From: JBBKWH01 sp037968855
GTDB taxonomy: Bacteria > Pseudomonadota > Gammaproteobacteria > Pseudomonadales > Moraxellaceae
Direction: 5' to 3'
DNA length: 18,462 nucleotides
NCBI GenBank assembly: GCA_037968855.1
Contig: JBBKWH010000009.1
Location: 1 to 18,462 of the forward strand
The notes below the pieces were generated by a model. The model was not told where the DNA came from. It did no database searches and saw nothing but the letters and a program-made list of their open reading frames with translations. Both the position numbers and the translations under genes were made by a program. Within the stretch, counting starts at the first letter, position 1; each line of letters begins with the position of its first letter. This document shows positions 7,049-14,498 of the stretch, in pieces.

Positions 7049-7768
7049 TCATGGCTTTTCCATCATTGCTGGTGTCTGTAAATGGCGATAAAGGGTGTCT
7101 GCCCAGCGGGTATAGGCCAGCGCAGAAGGGTGAAAGCCATCGCTGGCCATAAAGTCAGCTTGCATTGGAAAGTCGCTGATCACATAGCGTGCCGTTGGGT
7201 GTTGTGTGAGTCGTACGGCCAGTTGTTGATTAAAGCGTTTGGCCCGTGCGCCCATGATCCAGCGTAGCGGTTGCGGTAAGGCCGGAAAAACATGCATCGG
7301 CGGCAGAGCGCTACACAGGATCTGTTGGGGATGAAAGCGCTGCTGTAAGGTTTGCAACAGTTGTGTGTATTGCTGAACCCAGCGTGTGGTTGCGGTCAGA
7401 CCTGTCACATCGTTCACGCCTATCGAAATGACAATCACATCAAAGGTGGTGTCGTTGAGGTCTGCAACAGCGGCAAGGGTTTGTTGCAAGGTATGGCCAG
7501 TGGTGGCGATCAGTTGCCAATGCACTTGGTGCTGCGTGGCCAATTGTTGCACCAGTTGACCGCTTAACGCCTGTTGCTGATGATCAACACCCACACCTGC
7601 GGCGGCAGAGTCACCCAAAATCAGTAAGCGTAAGGGCTGTTGGTCTGGGCCATTGCAACCCATACGCGCGCCGATGGGTTCGGGTAAAGATGGCGTGACG
7701 CGGCGTACATAGCGTCCTTGCAGCCAGAGCACAGGTGCAAAAACCAATAAGGCGAAACGGTCAGGCAT
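7049..7768 (-). CDS. SGNH/GDSL-family hydrolase (239 aa)
   Basis: This is an esterase or lysophospholipase-like serine hydrolase. Block I is LLILGDSAAAGVG with the nucleophile S54. Block II glycine is about G91 (TTGHT). Block III is IGVNDVTG (N119). Block V is DGFHPS with D210 and H213, giving a full Ser-His-Asp set and oxyanion hole. The first 20 residues (RFALLVFAPVLWLQGRYV) are hydrophobic and may be a membrane anchor or uncleaved signal. The gene begins 8 bp after the SulP gene ends, so the two are almost certainly co-transcribed. Similar short SGNH hydrolases in gammaproteobacteria act on acyl esters; the substrate here is unknown. Confidence 0.88.
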   Translation of the reverse strand: MPDRFALLVFAPVLWLQGRYVRRVTPSLPEPIGARMGCNGPDQQPLRLLILGDSAAAGVGVDHQQQALSGQLVQQLATQHQVHWQLIATTGHTLQQTLAAVADLNDTTFDVIVISIGVNDVTGLTATTRWVQQYTQLLQTLQQRFHPQQILCSALPPMHVFPALPQPLRWIMGARAKRFNQQLAVRLTQHPTARYVISDFPMQADFMASDGFHPSALAYTRWADTLYRHLQTPAMMEKP

Positions 7769-7776
7769 GAGACATC

Positions 7777-9528
7777 CTATGGTGTGGTTTGGGCGAGTGA
7801 TGGCTGTTTGAGATATTGCGCTACTGCCATGTCAATTGTGGGATAAAACTGCGCTGCGCCCCAATTGGTGTACAAGCCATAATCTTTTAGTCGATCTTTG
7901 GCTGGGCCTTTTAGTTCGGCAAACACCAAATGAATATGTTGTGCGCTGAGGTGTTGTTCGAGCTGCTCAAGCATTTGGCCTGCGGTGATGTCGATATCAG
8001 TAATCGGTTCGGCGGCGATGACCACCCAATGAATCGGTGGGTTGGCATGGCGGGTCGCGTGCAAAATATGCTGTCTAAAGCTTTCTTGATTGGCAAAAAA
8101 CAATGGCGCATCCCAGCGAAACAACAGTAAGCCGTCAATTTGTTCGGCATCAGGATGTCGGACGATATCGTGATAGCCGCTAACGCCGCGCACGCGTCCT
8201 AAGATCGCATCGTAAGGCCGCCATGCACGCCAAACAAACGCAGCCAAGCCCAAGCCAACTGACCAAAAAATGCCCTGTACTACGCCAAATAACGCCACGC
8301 CAAAAAAACAACCAATCGACAGCCAAAATTCACTTTGACGCTGATGATAGAGACGAACGACCGCTTTGATTTCGGTGAGAGCCAGACAGGCGCTGATAAT
8401 AATCGCGGCCAGTGCTGTACGCGGGACATCATGCAGTAATGAAGGCGCAAAGCTAATCATGAGCACAATACACAATGCGCCAATCACATTGGTCAGTTGG
8501 GTCTTGGCACCGGCGGATTCGGCAACGGGTGTGCGAGAGGCACTGCTACTAATAGGAAAGCCTTGAAATAATCCCGCACCGAGATTGGCACAGCCGAGTG
8601 CCACCAGCTCGCGGTTGGGGTGCGCTGGCATGTTAAGGCGTTGGGCATAGGTGCGTGAGAGTACGCTCATATCGGCAAAGGCCACCAACGCAATAGCTAA
8701 GGCGCTGGGTGCGAGTTGTTGTAGCTCGGCCCATGTGATTTGTGGCCAGTCCCAGTGTGGCAGTCCTTGAGGCAGTGCGCCAACCACTGCCACAGCATGA
8801 TGATCGTGTAGTTGAAACACAGCCACCAATAGTGTGGGAATAACCATAGCCAGTAGCATGGCGGGCCACTGTGGACGATAGTGCTGACATAGCCCAATGA
8901 TCACTAAAGCCAGCAGGCCCAGCGCGGTGGTGGGTAAGTGGGCGACACCATTGATCAAACTGGTGATCAGGTGTTGCAGTTCGGCCTGTAAGGTTGCGCC
9001 TTCGGCTTCAAAACCACACAGTTTGGGCAGTTGACTGATCAAAACGGTGAGGGCAATCCCGTTGAGATAGCCATAACGAATCGGCTGCGATAACAAGTCA
9101 GTCACAAAACCAAGCCGTGCCAGCCCTGCCACAATACATAAGCCGCCCGTCATCAAGGCCAGCATGCTGGCCAGTGCAACAGCATGGCTAATCGACCCTG
9201 CCGCCAAGGGCAAAATAGTGATGGCAATCAAACCCGATAATGCGGAGTCAGGGCCAAGCACCAAGATTCGACTTGGCCCCATAACGGCATAAATCAGTAA
9301 AGGCACGATGGTGGCGTATAGCCCGTAAATGGCGGGCAAACCGGATGCCTCGGCGTAACTCATCCCCACCGGAATCAACATGGCGGTCAAGACCAGACCT
9401 GCACCAAGATCTGCACGGAGCCAAGCGCGTTGATAATGCCGTGCCGGATGCTCGGCCCAATATTGGCGTAGCGTCGCTTGCCAGTTGGTGAGCTTGACGG
9501 ATGGCGGCGATGGTGGCTTAGACCTCAT
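7777..9528 (-). CDS. SulP-family anion permease with STAS domain (583 aa)
   Basis: This is an inner-membrane anion transporter of the SLC26/SulP family. The N-terminal signature DLGAGLVLTAMLIPVGMSYAEASGLPAIYGLYA is split here for length: DLGAGLVLTAM (40-50), then IPVGMSYAEASGLP (52-65). A run of about a dozen hydrophobic segments follows to about residue 433, including GPDSALSGL (92-100) and ISSSASRTPVAESAGAKTQ (326-344), both typical of SulP. The cytosolic STAS domain spans about 460-575 with DITA (513-516) at the position of the conserved switch motif. Length is normal. Substrate could be sulfate, bicarbonate or another anion. It follows the AraC gene by 76 bp and precedes the SGNH hydrolase gene by 8 bp. 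Confidence 0.92.
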   Translation of the reverse strand: MRSKPPSPPSVKLTNWQATLRQYWAEHPARHYQRAWLRADLGAGLVLTAMLIPVGMSYAEASGLPAIYGLYATIVPLLIYAVMGPSRILVLGPDSALSGLIAITILPLAAGSISHAVALASMLALMTGGLCIVAGLARLGFVTDLLSQPIRYGYLNGIALTVLISQLPKLCGFEAEGATLQAELQHLITSLINGVAHLPTTALGLLALVIIGLCQHYRPQWPAMLLAMVIPTLLVAVFQLHDHHAVAVVGALPQGLPHWDWPQITWAELQQLAPSALAIALVAFADMSVLSRTYAQRLNMPAHPNRELVALGCANLGAGLFQGFPISSSASRTPVAESAGAKTQLTNVIGALCIVLMISFAPSLLHDVPRTALAAIIISACLALTEIKAVVRLYHQRQSEFWLSIGCFFGVALFGVVQGIFWSVGLGLAAFVWRAWRPYDAILGRVRGVSGYHDIVRHPDAEQIDGLLLFRWDAPLFFANQESFRQHILHATRHANPPIHWVVIAAEPITDIDITAGQMLEQLEQHLSAQHIHLVFAELKGPAKDRLKDYGLYTNWGAAQFYPTIDMAVAQYLKQPSLAQTTP

Positions 9529-9561
9529 GCGGTCGTCCTTGGGCAGCGATCAACTGATTCG

Positions 9562-9593
9562 TGCCGATAGAAGAGATAAACCGGCTATCGGCA
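9562..9593. promoter_or_regulatory. 9-bp perfect inverted repeat between AraC and SulP genes
   Basis: TGCCGATAG (9562-9570) and CTATCGGCA (9585-9593) form a 9-bp perfect inverted repeat with a 14-nt loop. It lies 33 bp before the SulP start and just after the AraC stop. Without a U-tract on the minus strand, an operator or mRNA hairpin fits as well as a terminator. Confidence 0.5.
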
Positions 9594-9604
9594 TTGGATG
9601 TGTA

Positions 9605-10612
9605 TTAGTTGCTATGCAGTTGACGGTATAAACCCGGTGTTACGCCAGTCCATTTTTTAAACGCCCGATGAAAGGTGCTGGTTTCGCTAAAGCCCACTTG
9701 TTGTGCCACGTCTTCAAGCGATAATTCGGGTCGTAGTAGCAAGTGAATGGCGGCATCGCGGCGCAAGTTGTCTTTGACCCCTTGATAGCTTTTGCCTTCG
9801 GCAGCCAAGCGGCGGCGTAAGGTTTGCGGCGATAGGTACAGCCGTGAGGCCACGTCGTTGAGCGTGGGCATTTCTTCGCCGATATGGGTTTTAAGCAAGT
9901 CGCGAATACGTGAGGTTAGCGAACTGGCGTTTTTAAACTTCACCAACAATTGCGCGGGGGCAGTTTTTAAAAACTCATCCAAGCTGGCTTCGCTTTGTCG
10001 AATCGGTAGGTCGAGATAGTCAGCAGCAAAGGTCAGTTCGGTGCGGGCCTCATTAAACTTCATGACGGGGGCAAAAAACAGCGCGTCATATTCATCCAGA
10101 TGCTTGGGTTCTGGATAGGCAAATTGCACGCGCTCTAACGGAATGCGCCGTTCAATCAGCCATGAAGCCAGACCATGCCAGATCATCAGCATGGCTTCGG
10201 TAATAAAATGATCGGGGTCGCGGTCTTTGGGAATATTGACCGCCAGACGGGCTTCGTGCGTATCGCGCATCACGCTCATCGACCAGTCATCACCAAACAA
10301 GCGATAAAACTGTGCGCCACGCTCTAAGGCTTTGCCCAGCGTACCGGCATGAATAATCAATCGGCACATGGTGGCAAAGGTACCCAAGCGCCGTGGTTCG
10401 CGCCCAAAGCCTAGATGTTCATCTTGAGTGACTAGCCATAAAGTTTGTGCCAGTCGGGTGTATTGGTCTGGCGAGACGCGCGCACGCGGTTGGGTCAGCA
10501 GCTCAGGCTCAATGCCAGCGCGGGACAAGATGCTGTCGATGTCGATGTTGAGACGACGCGCGCCTTCGATGGCAGCATTGACAAAATGCACACTAATGGT
10601 ATCGCGGCTCAT
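9605..10612 (-). CDS. AraC-family transcriptional regulator (335 aa)
   Basis: This DNA-binding regulator has the Arabinose_bd (PF12625-like) plus AraC HTH arrangement. The N-terminal ligand/oligomerisation domain covers about 1-210 (SILSRAGIEPELL, then LGTFATMCRLIIHAGTLGKAL). The C-terminal double helix-turn-helix spans about 240-335. It includes ASRLYLSPQTLRRRLAAEG (first HTH) and LEDVAQQVGFSETSTFHRAF (second HTH), ending in KKWTGVTPGLYRQ. The start ATG has GGAG (10623-10626) 10 bp upstream. It diverges from the CoA-transferase gene and is followed on the same strand by the SulP gene, so either could be its target. Three 15-bp repeats lie just upstream of its start. Confidence 0.92.
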   Translation of the reverse strand: MSRDTISVHFVNAAIEGARRLNIDIDSILSRAGIEPELLTQPRARVSPDQYTRLAQTLWLVTQDEHLGFGREPRRLGTFATMCRLIIHAGTLGKALERGAQFYRLFGDDWSMSVMRDTHEARLAVNIPKDRDPDHFITEAMLMIWHGLASWLIERRIPLERVQFAYPEPKHLDEYDALFFAPVMKFNEARTELTFAADYLDLPIRQSEASLDEFLKTAPAQLLVKFKNASSLTSRIRDLLKTHIGEEMPTLNDVASRLYLSPQTLRRRLAAEGKSYQGVKDNLRRDAAIHLLLRPELSLEDVAQQVGFSETSTFHRAFKKWTGVTPGLYRQLHSN

Positions 10613-10630
10613 GTGCTCGGCACTCCATGA

Positions 10631-10675
10631 TCTTTAAATCAAAAGTCTTTAAATCAAAAATCTTCAAATCAAACG
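10631..10675. repeat. Three tandem 15-bp repeats upstream of the AraC gene
   Basis: The units are TCTTTAAATCAAAAG (10631-10645), TCTTTAAATCAAAAA (10646-10660) and TCTTCAAATCAAACG (10661-10675). They start 18 bp before the AraC start codon. The 15-bp period is about one and a half helical turns. They may be iterated regulator sites, or simply a slippage-prone AT-rich leader. Confidence 0.9.
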
Positions 10676-10689
10676 TGGACGCAAACCCA

Positions 10690-10703
10690 GTCTAGCAGTA
10701 GAC
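10690..10703. promoter_or_regulatory. Inverted repeat GTCTA-N4-TAGAC
   Basis: GTCTA (10690-10694) and TAGAC (10699-10703) are perfect inverted repeats around a 4-bp spacer, located 15 bp beyond the tandem repeats. It is a candidate operator; the binding protein is unknown. Confidence 0.4.
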
Positions 10704-10740
10704 GTTCAAGCCGTGGGCAATGGCTGAAGCGTTCGGTTGA

Positions 10741-10763
10741 TGACTGAACGAAATGGTCAGTCA
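10741..10763. promoter_or_regulatory. Inverted repeat TGACTGA-N9-TCAGTCA
   Basis: TGACTGA (10741-10747) and TCAGTCA (10757-10763) are perfect 7-bp inverted repeats with a 9-bp spacer, 16 bp centre to centre. This suits a dimeric HTH regulator. It sits between the two divergent genes. Confidence 0.45.
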
Positions 10764-10911
10764 TTCTGGCCGGATGGGTCATTGAGCGTCAAACCATGCT
10801 GCTTTAGCCTGTCTGATACGACGATGGCTTTTGCGTCACTGCTGCGTCATCTTGGGGCAATGACAACATATCATTGGCCCAGATTGCTTGACCTACCGAA
10901 TGGATATTGCC

Positions 10912-12060
10912 ATGACTGCGCCACTGACTGGACTAAAAGTTCTCGATTTTTCAACCTTGTTGCCCGGCCCATTTGCTACCTTGATGCTGGCCGATCTGGG
11001 TGCAGAGGTGATTCATGTGGAGTCGCCCAGCCGTGTGGATTTGGTGCGGGTGATGCCGCCGTATGCCGATGGTCAAGCCACTGCACACGCCTACCTCAAT
11101 CGTAACAAGCAAGCGGTGACCTTGGATCTAAAGCAGCCGGAGAGCATTGCCAAGGTTCGGGCCTTGATTGCTGAGTATGATATTCTGGTCGAGCAGTTTA
11201 GACCCAATGTGATGGCGCGTTTGGGACTCGATTACGACAGCTTAAAGGCGATTAATCCACGTTTGATTTATTGCTCGATTACCGGTTACGGTCAAACCGG
11301 ACCACTTAAAAACCGCGCGGGGCATGACATTAACTATTTGGCCTTGTCGGGGATTGCCGGACACAGTGGCCGCAAAGCCGATGGGCCGCCACCGATGGGT
11401 ATTCAGATAGCCGATGTTGCCGGTGGCTCGATGCATGCAGTGGTCGGGATTTTGGCCGCAGTGATTGAGCGGCATGGCAGTGGCTTAGGCCAGCAGATCG
11501 ATATTTCGATGACTGACTGTGCCTTTGCTTTAAACAGTATGGCGGGTGCGGCACAAGTGGCGGCAGGTGATGATCAAGTGGCGGAGGGCGGCGCGCTGAA
11601 TGGTGCGACTTACTATGACTATTATCAGACCCGTGATGGCCGTTATCTGTCGGTGGGTAGCCTAGAGCCACAGTTTATGCTGGGCTTGGCGCACGCCTTA
11701 AACATTCCACTGCTGGCCGAGCGTGGCGCGTCGATGCACCCAGAGGATCGGGCCGAAATTAAGCAGTTGGTCAAACATGCAATCGCTTTAGAGGACTTTG
11801 CACACTGGCAACAGGTGTTTGCGGCGCTTGATGTGTGTGTGGAGCCGGTCTTAACCTTAAGCGAGGCGGCCCAGTCCGAATTGGCGCAGGCGCGTGGTTG
11901 GGTGGTGGATGTGCCGTTGGATGTGCAAGGCGATCTGGCCGCAGGCCAAACACAGGCGCAACTGGCCCATCCGATTCGATTTTCGCGTAGTCAGCCGGTA
12001 TATCGTTTTGTTGGGCGTTCGCTAGGGGCGGATAACGCTTTGCTGGCAACGTCTTGTTAA
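10912..12060 (+). CDS. CaiB/BaiF CoA-transferase family, alpha-methylacyl-CoA racemase-like (382 aa)
   Basis: This family III CoA-transferase protein most resembles alpha-methylacyl-CoA racemase (AMACR/MCR), which epimerises 2-methylacyl-CoA for beta-oxidation. The N-terminus PLTGLKVLDFSTLLPGPFAT and LADLGAEVIHVE are family hallmarks. Residues equivalent to the MCR catalytic set are visible: H138 (AGHDINY), D168 (IADVAGG) and E252 (GSLEPQF). These favour racemase over transferase. Starts at TTG 10888, ATG 10900 or ATG 10912 are possible. I take 10912 because homologues as I recall them begin MTxPLxGLKVLD. It is about 23 bp ahead of an alpha/beta hydrolase gene, likely one operon, and divergent from an AraC gene. 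Confidence 0.88.
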   Translation: MTAPLTGLKVLDFSTLLPGPFATLMLADLGAEVIHVESPSRVDLVRVMPPYADGQATAHAYLNRNKQAVTLDLKQPESIAKVRALIAEYDILVEQFRPNVMARLGLDYDSLKAINPRLIYCSITGYGQTGPLKNRAGHDINYLALSGIAGHSGRKADGPPPMGIQIADVAGGSMHAVVGILAAVIERHGSGLGQQIDISMTDCAFALNSMAGAAQVAAGDDQVAEGGALNGATYYDYYQTRDGRYLSVGSLEPQFMLGLAHALNIPLLAERGASMHPEDRAEIKQLVKHAIALEDFAHWQQVFAALDVCVEPVLTLSEAAQSELAQARGWVVDVPLDVQGDLAAGQTQAQLAHPIRFSRSQPVYRFVGRSLGADNALLATSC

Positions 12061-12083
12061 TTCATCTGTTTTGAGCGTATAGC

Positions 12084-13103
12084 ATGACCGCGATTGATCC
12101 ACTAGTTCAACAACTGCATCAGCACATTATTGCCGAACAAGCCTTGCGTGAGCGCTGGCATTTGGATGCCCCGTGGCAGTCGTCTGGCCCATTAGAAGGG
12201 CTGACCATTGCGACTGGACGGGTGATGTATCGGCAGGCCATGCGTCAAGAGGCACGTCTATACGGCCTGCATACCAAGCATCACCGTATTGATCGATTTA
12301 ACATGCATTGGCTGGCCAATAAACCGCCCAAAAAATCACGCGGCACGCTGTTGTTACTGCATGGTTTAAGTGCCGAAAAAGCCCATTGGCTCCGCTTTGC
12401 CCGTTATTTTACCAAGCATTATCAGGTGATTATTCCCGATATGGCGGGGCATGGTCAGACCGGTTATCGTGCGGGTGAGGATTATTCCACCGCACGGCAA
12501 GCCTATCGCTTGTTGCAGTTGATGGATTATCTGAAGATTGATCGCGCCCATGTAGTGGGCAATTCGATGGGTGGCTTTATTGCGACCCGTTTGGCGACCA
12601 TGGCGGGTCATCGTGTGGCGTCTTTGTCGTTGTTTGATGCCGCAGGACTGCAAGCCAGAACCAATAGCGTGTTAGAAGCAGCGTTAGAATCTGGGCGCAA
12701 TCCGTTTTTATTGCACTCGTTGGCAGAGTTTGACCAGTTTATGTCGATGGCGGCGGTCAAGTTGCAGTGGATGCCGTATCAGGTGCGGGTGATGCTGGCC
12801 AAGCAATACTCAGATCGGCGTGAGCGTTGGTTTGATATTTTTTGTCATATGCAAAACGAGATCTATCCAGACAGTTGGCTGGCCGAGGAGATTGAACGGA
12901 TCAAGCAGCCCACATTGATTCTGTGGGGAGAGCAAGACCGCTTGCTGGATATTGATATGTTGGCGCATTTTGGTGAACTGATTCCACAGGCCAAAACCGT
13001 CATGCTGCGCAACACCGGCCACATGCCAATGATGGAGCGACCGGCCCTGTCTGCACGTTACTATCGACGATTTTTGGCCGAAATTGCAGCCAGCTCACCT
13101 TAA
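12084..13103 (+). CDS. Alpha/beta-fold hydrolase (339 aa)
   Basis: This is a serine hydrolase of the alpha/beta family, esterase- or lipase-like. LLLHGLSAEKAHWLRFA (90-106) carries the HG oxyanion-hole motif. The nucleophile elbow is GNSMGG with S161. The acid is D285 (WGEQDRLL), and the histidine is H313 (NTGHMPMMERP). The pattern is that of C-C bond hydrolases and esterases such as the BioH/MhpC type; the substrate is unknown. No clear signal peptide is seen, so it is probably cytosolic. It begins 23 bp after the racemase-like gene and is likely co-transcribed with it. The Shine-Dalgarno is weak. A strong hairpin follows at 13110-13145. Confidence 0.9.
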   Translation: MTAIDPLVQQLHQHIIAEQALRERWHLDAPWQSSGPLEGLTIATGRVMYRQAMRQEARLYGLHTKHHRIDRFNMHWLANKPPKKSRGTLLLLHGLSAEKAHWLRFARYFTKHYQVIIPDMAGHGQTGYRAGEDYSTARQAYRLLQLMDYLKIDRAHVVGNSMGGFIATRLATMAGHRVASLSLFDAAGLQARTNSVLEAALESGRNPFLLHSLAEFDQFMSMAAVKLQWMPYQVRVMLAKQYSDRRERWFDIFCHMQNEIYPDSWLAEEIERIKQPTLILWGEQDRLLDIDMLAHFGELIPQAKTVMLRNTGHMPMMERPALSARYYRRFLAEIAASSP

Positions 13104-13109
13104 TCAATA

Positions 13110-13145
13110 GCCCATCAACCATCTCTGATCGGATGCTTGATGGGC
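13110..13145. terminator. Long hairpin between convergent genes
   Basis: GCCCATCAA (13110-13118) pairs with TTGATGGGC (13137-13145). After one mismatch the inner CATC (13120-13123) pairs with GATG (13132-13135). It lies between the stops at 13103 (plus) and 13152 (minus). The U-tract is poor on both sides, so it may be an inefficient or Rho-assisted bidirectional terminator. Confidence 0.6.
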
Positions 13146-13151
13146 ATGTGT

Positions 13152-14417
13152 TTAAGTCGCTTGGGAAGATTGCTCGGCTGCCAGTGCTAGCAAGGCGCTT
13201 TCAAGTTCGGCAAAGGGTTTGGCCAATGATGGTTCGGCGCGAATGTACTTTGCTTTGATCAGGTTGCGATAACGGACCGAGCCTTGCTCAAGCAATTGGC
13301 CCAGCGGTTGAATGTGGCGCAAGCGATCCAACACAAACTGACTGCCCGCAGTACCCAGCAAAAACGGCGACAGCCAACGCGGTTTGGCCAGACCTAAGCC
13401 ATCGGCCAAGGTGTTGCCCATAAACAAGCGGGTAATGCCTGCACGGAGTTGTTGCTCTAGATAAGCCGATTGACGGCCCACGGCGTTGTCATCGGCCAGC
13501 AAGAATGGCAATTGATCGAGTGCTTGTGCCAGTGGTTTAGCCTTCTGGCTGTCCATTTTTTGCGTGGATAAATAGGCATATAGCCATTGATTGCATTCAT
13601 GCTCGCTGGTGGGCATTTGCTCGACATTTAAGCCCATCACATAGCCGATATAGCGCCACAAATGCAGCACAGCATAGCGTTCGTCAGCGCTCAGTTGCGA
13701 GCCAAACACCCGCAGTCCGTACAGCACCACCAGCGAAAACTGTAGGTTGGTGGCGATCAAGTCACTTTGATTAATCGGAACGCCATAGGTGGCAGTGGGC
13801 CACGTGTCGCTATGGCGCAGTTTGTGCCGAACCAAAGCATGAATCACTCGGACATGCGCCGCTTGGTTAAATCCTGCTTGGCGCATCTGCATGCCATACG
13901 GTGCGGTGACGGCGGCGGCAAACAACAGGGTTCGCGCCATACGTGGCAGGGCGCTATAGGCCAGCGCGCCGGTTTCGATCAGGGGTTGGGCCAACGCAGG
14001 CACAGCATAACCGCCCATGAGTGACACGCTTTGCAGCATTAGGCTTTGCAAAATCGGATAGCGCGCCAGCGTGGCCGTGCCTTGATTGAGCAACTCTGGT
14101 TTTAGCCACGTCGGGATCTGCTCAAGCTGAGCAAACAGCGCTTTGAGTTCGGCAGGGGCATCGGGCACTTGATCAATGCCTTGATCGAGCGCCTGTTGAA
14201 ACATGCGCATACCGTGGGCGGGTAACTGTTGCGCCACTGCCACCCATGTATCACACAAATCATCACCTTGGCCGTAGCCTTGTTCGATGCGATCTAACAA
14301 GGCGGAATCGAGATGCGCTTGGCCCGACAGACAATACTGGCGCATCAAGCGTAAAGGTCGCAACTGTTGATTTTGCTGCGGCTCAACACTGCGATGATAG
14401 GTAAATGCGTAGCTCAT
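13152..14417 (-). CDS. MpaB/DUF2236 family oxygenase-like protein (421 aa)
   Basis: The protein belongs to the DUF2236 family, which includes latex-clearing protein Lcp and the fungal MpaB oxygenase, heme-b enzymes. In numbering from the preceding GTG, R160 and T164 (LPRMART) correspond to the Arg-Thr pair of Lcp. H194 (VRVIHALVRHKL) corresponds to the axial heme His. IPTWLKPELLNQG (102-114) is the usual N-terminal family segment. No signal peptide is seen, unlike secreted Lcp, so it is probably cytosolic. The substrate is unknown. An alternative GTG start at 14420 is adjacent; ATG is taken. It lies 81 bp downstream of the second AraC gene on the same strand and is convergent with the hydrolase gene. 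A C-terminal Gln/Ala/Leu-rich stretch ends the protein. Confidence 0.82.
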   Translation of the reverse strand: MSYAFTYHRSVEPQQNQQLRPLRLMRQYCLSGQAHLDSALLDRIEQGYGQGDDLCDTWVAVAQQLPAHGMRMFQQALDQGIDQVPDAPAELKALFAQLEQIPTWLKPELLNQGTATLARYPILQSLMLQSVSLMGGYAVPALAQPLIETGALAYSALPRMARTLLFAAAVTAPYGMQMRQAGFNQAAHVRVIHALVRHKLRHSDTWPTATYGVPINQSDLIATNLQFSLVVLYGLRVFGSQLSADERYAVLHLWRYIGYVMGLNVEQMPTSEHECNQWLYAYLSTQKMDSQKAKPLAQALDQLPFLLADDNAVGRQSAYLEQQLRAGITRLFMGNTLADGLGLAKPRWLSPFLLGTAGSQFVLDRLRHIQPLGQLLEQGSVRYRNLIKAKYIRAEPSLAKPFAELESALLALAAEQSSQAT

Positions 14418-14498
14418 CACGACACCATGATTGATAAAGACATGCTGCCGATGCTAGGCGTACCGCGCGGGTGTGCGAAGCCGAAAAGCTGCCAACCA

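Larger units (their letters stand above)
10613..10911. other. Divergent regulatory region, AraC gene / CoA-transferase gene
   Basis: This is about 299 bp with no convincing gene. It holds three tandem 15-bp repeats (10631-10675) and two perfect inverted repeats (10690-10703 and 10741-10763). It should carry promoters for both divergent genes. I see only a weak plus-strand candidate, TTGAGC (10782-10787) with TAGCCT (10805-10810), spacing 17. Confidence 0.6.
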
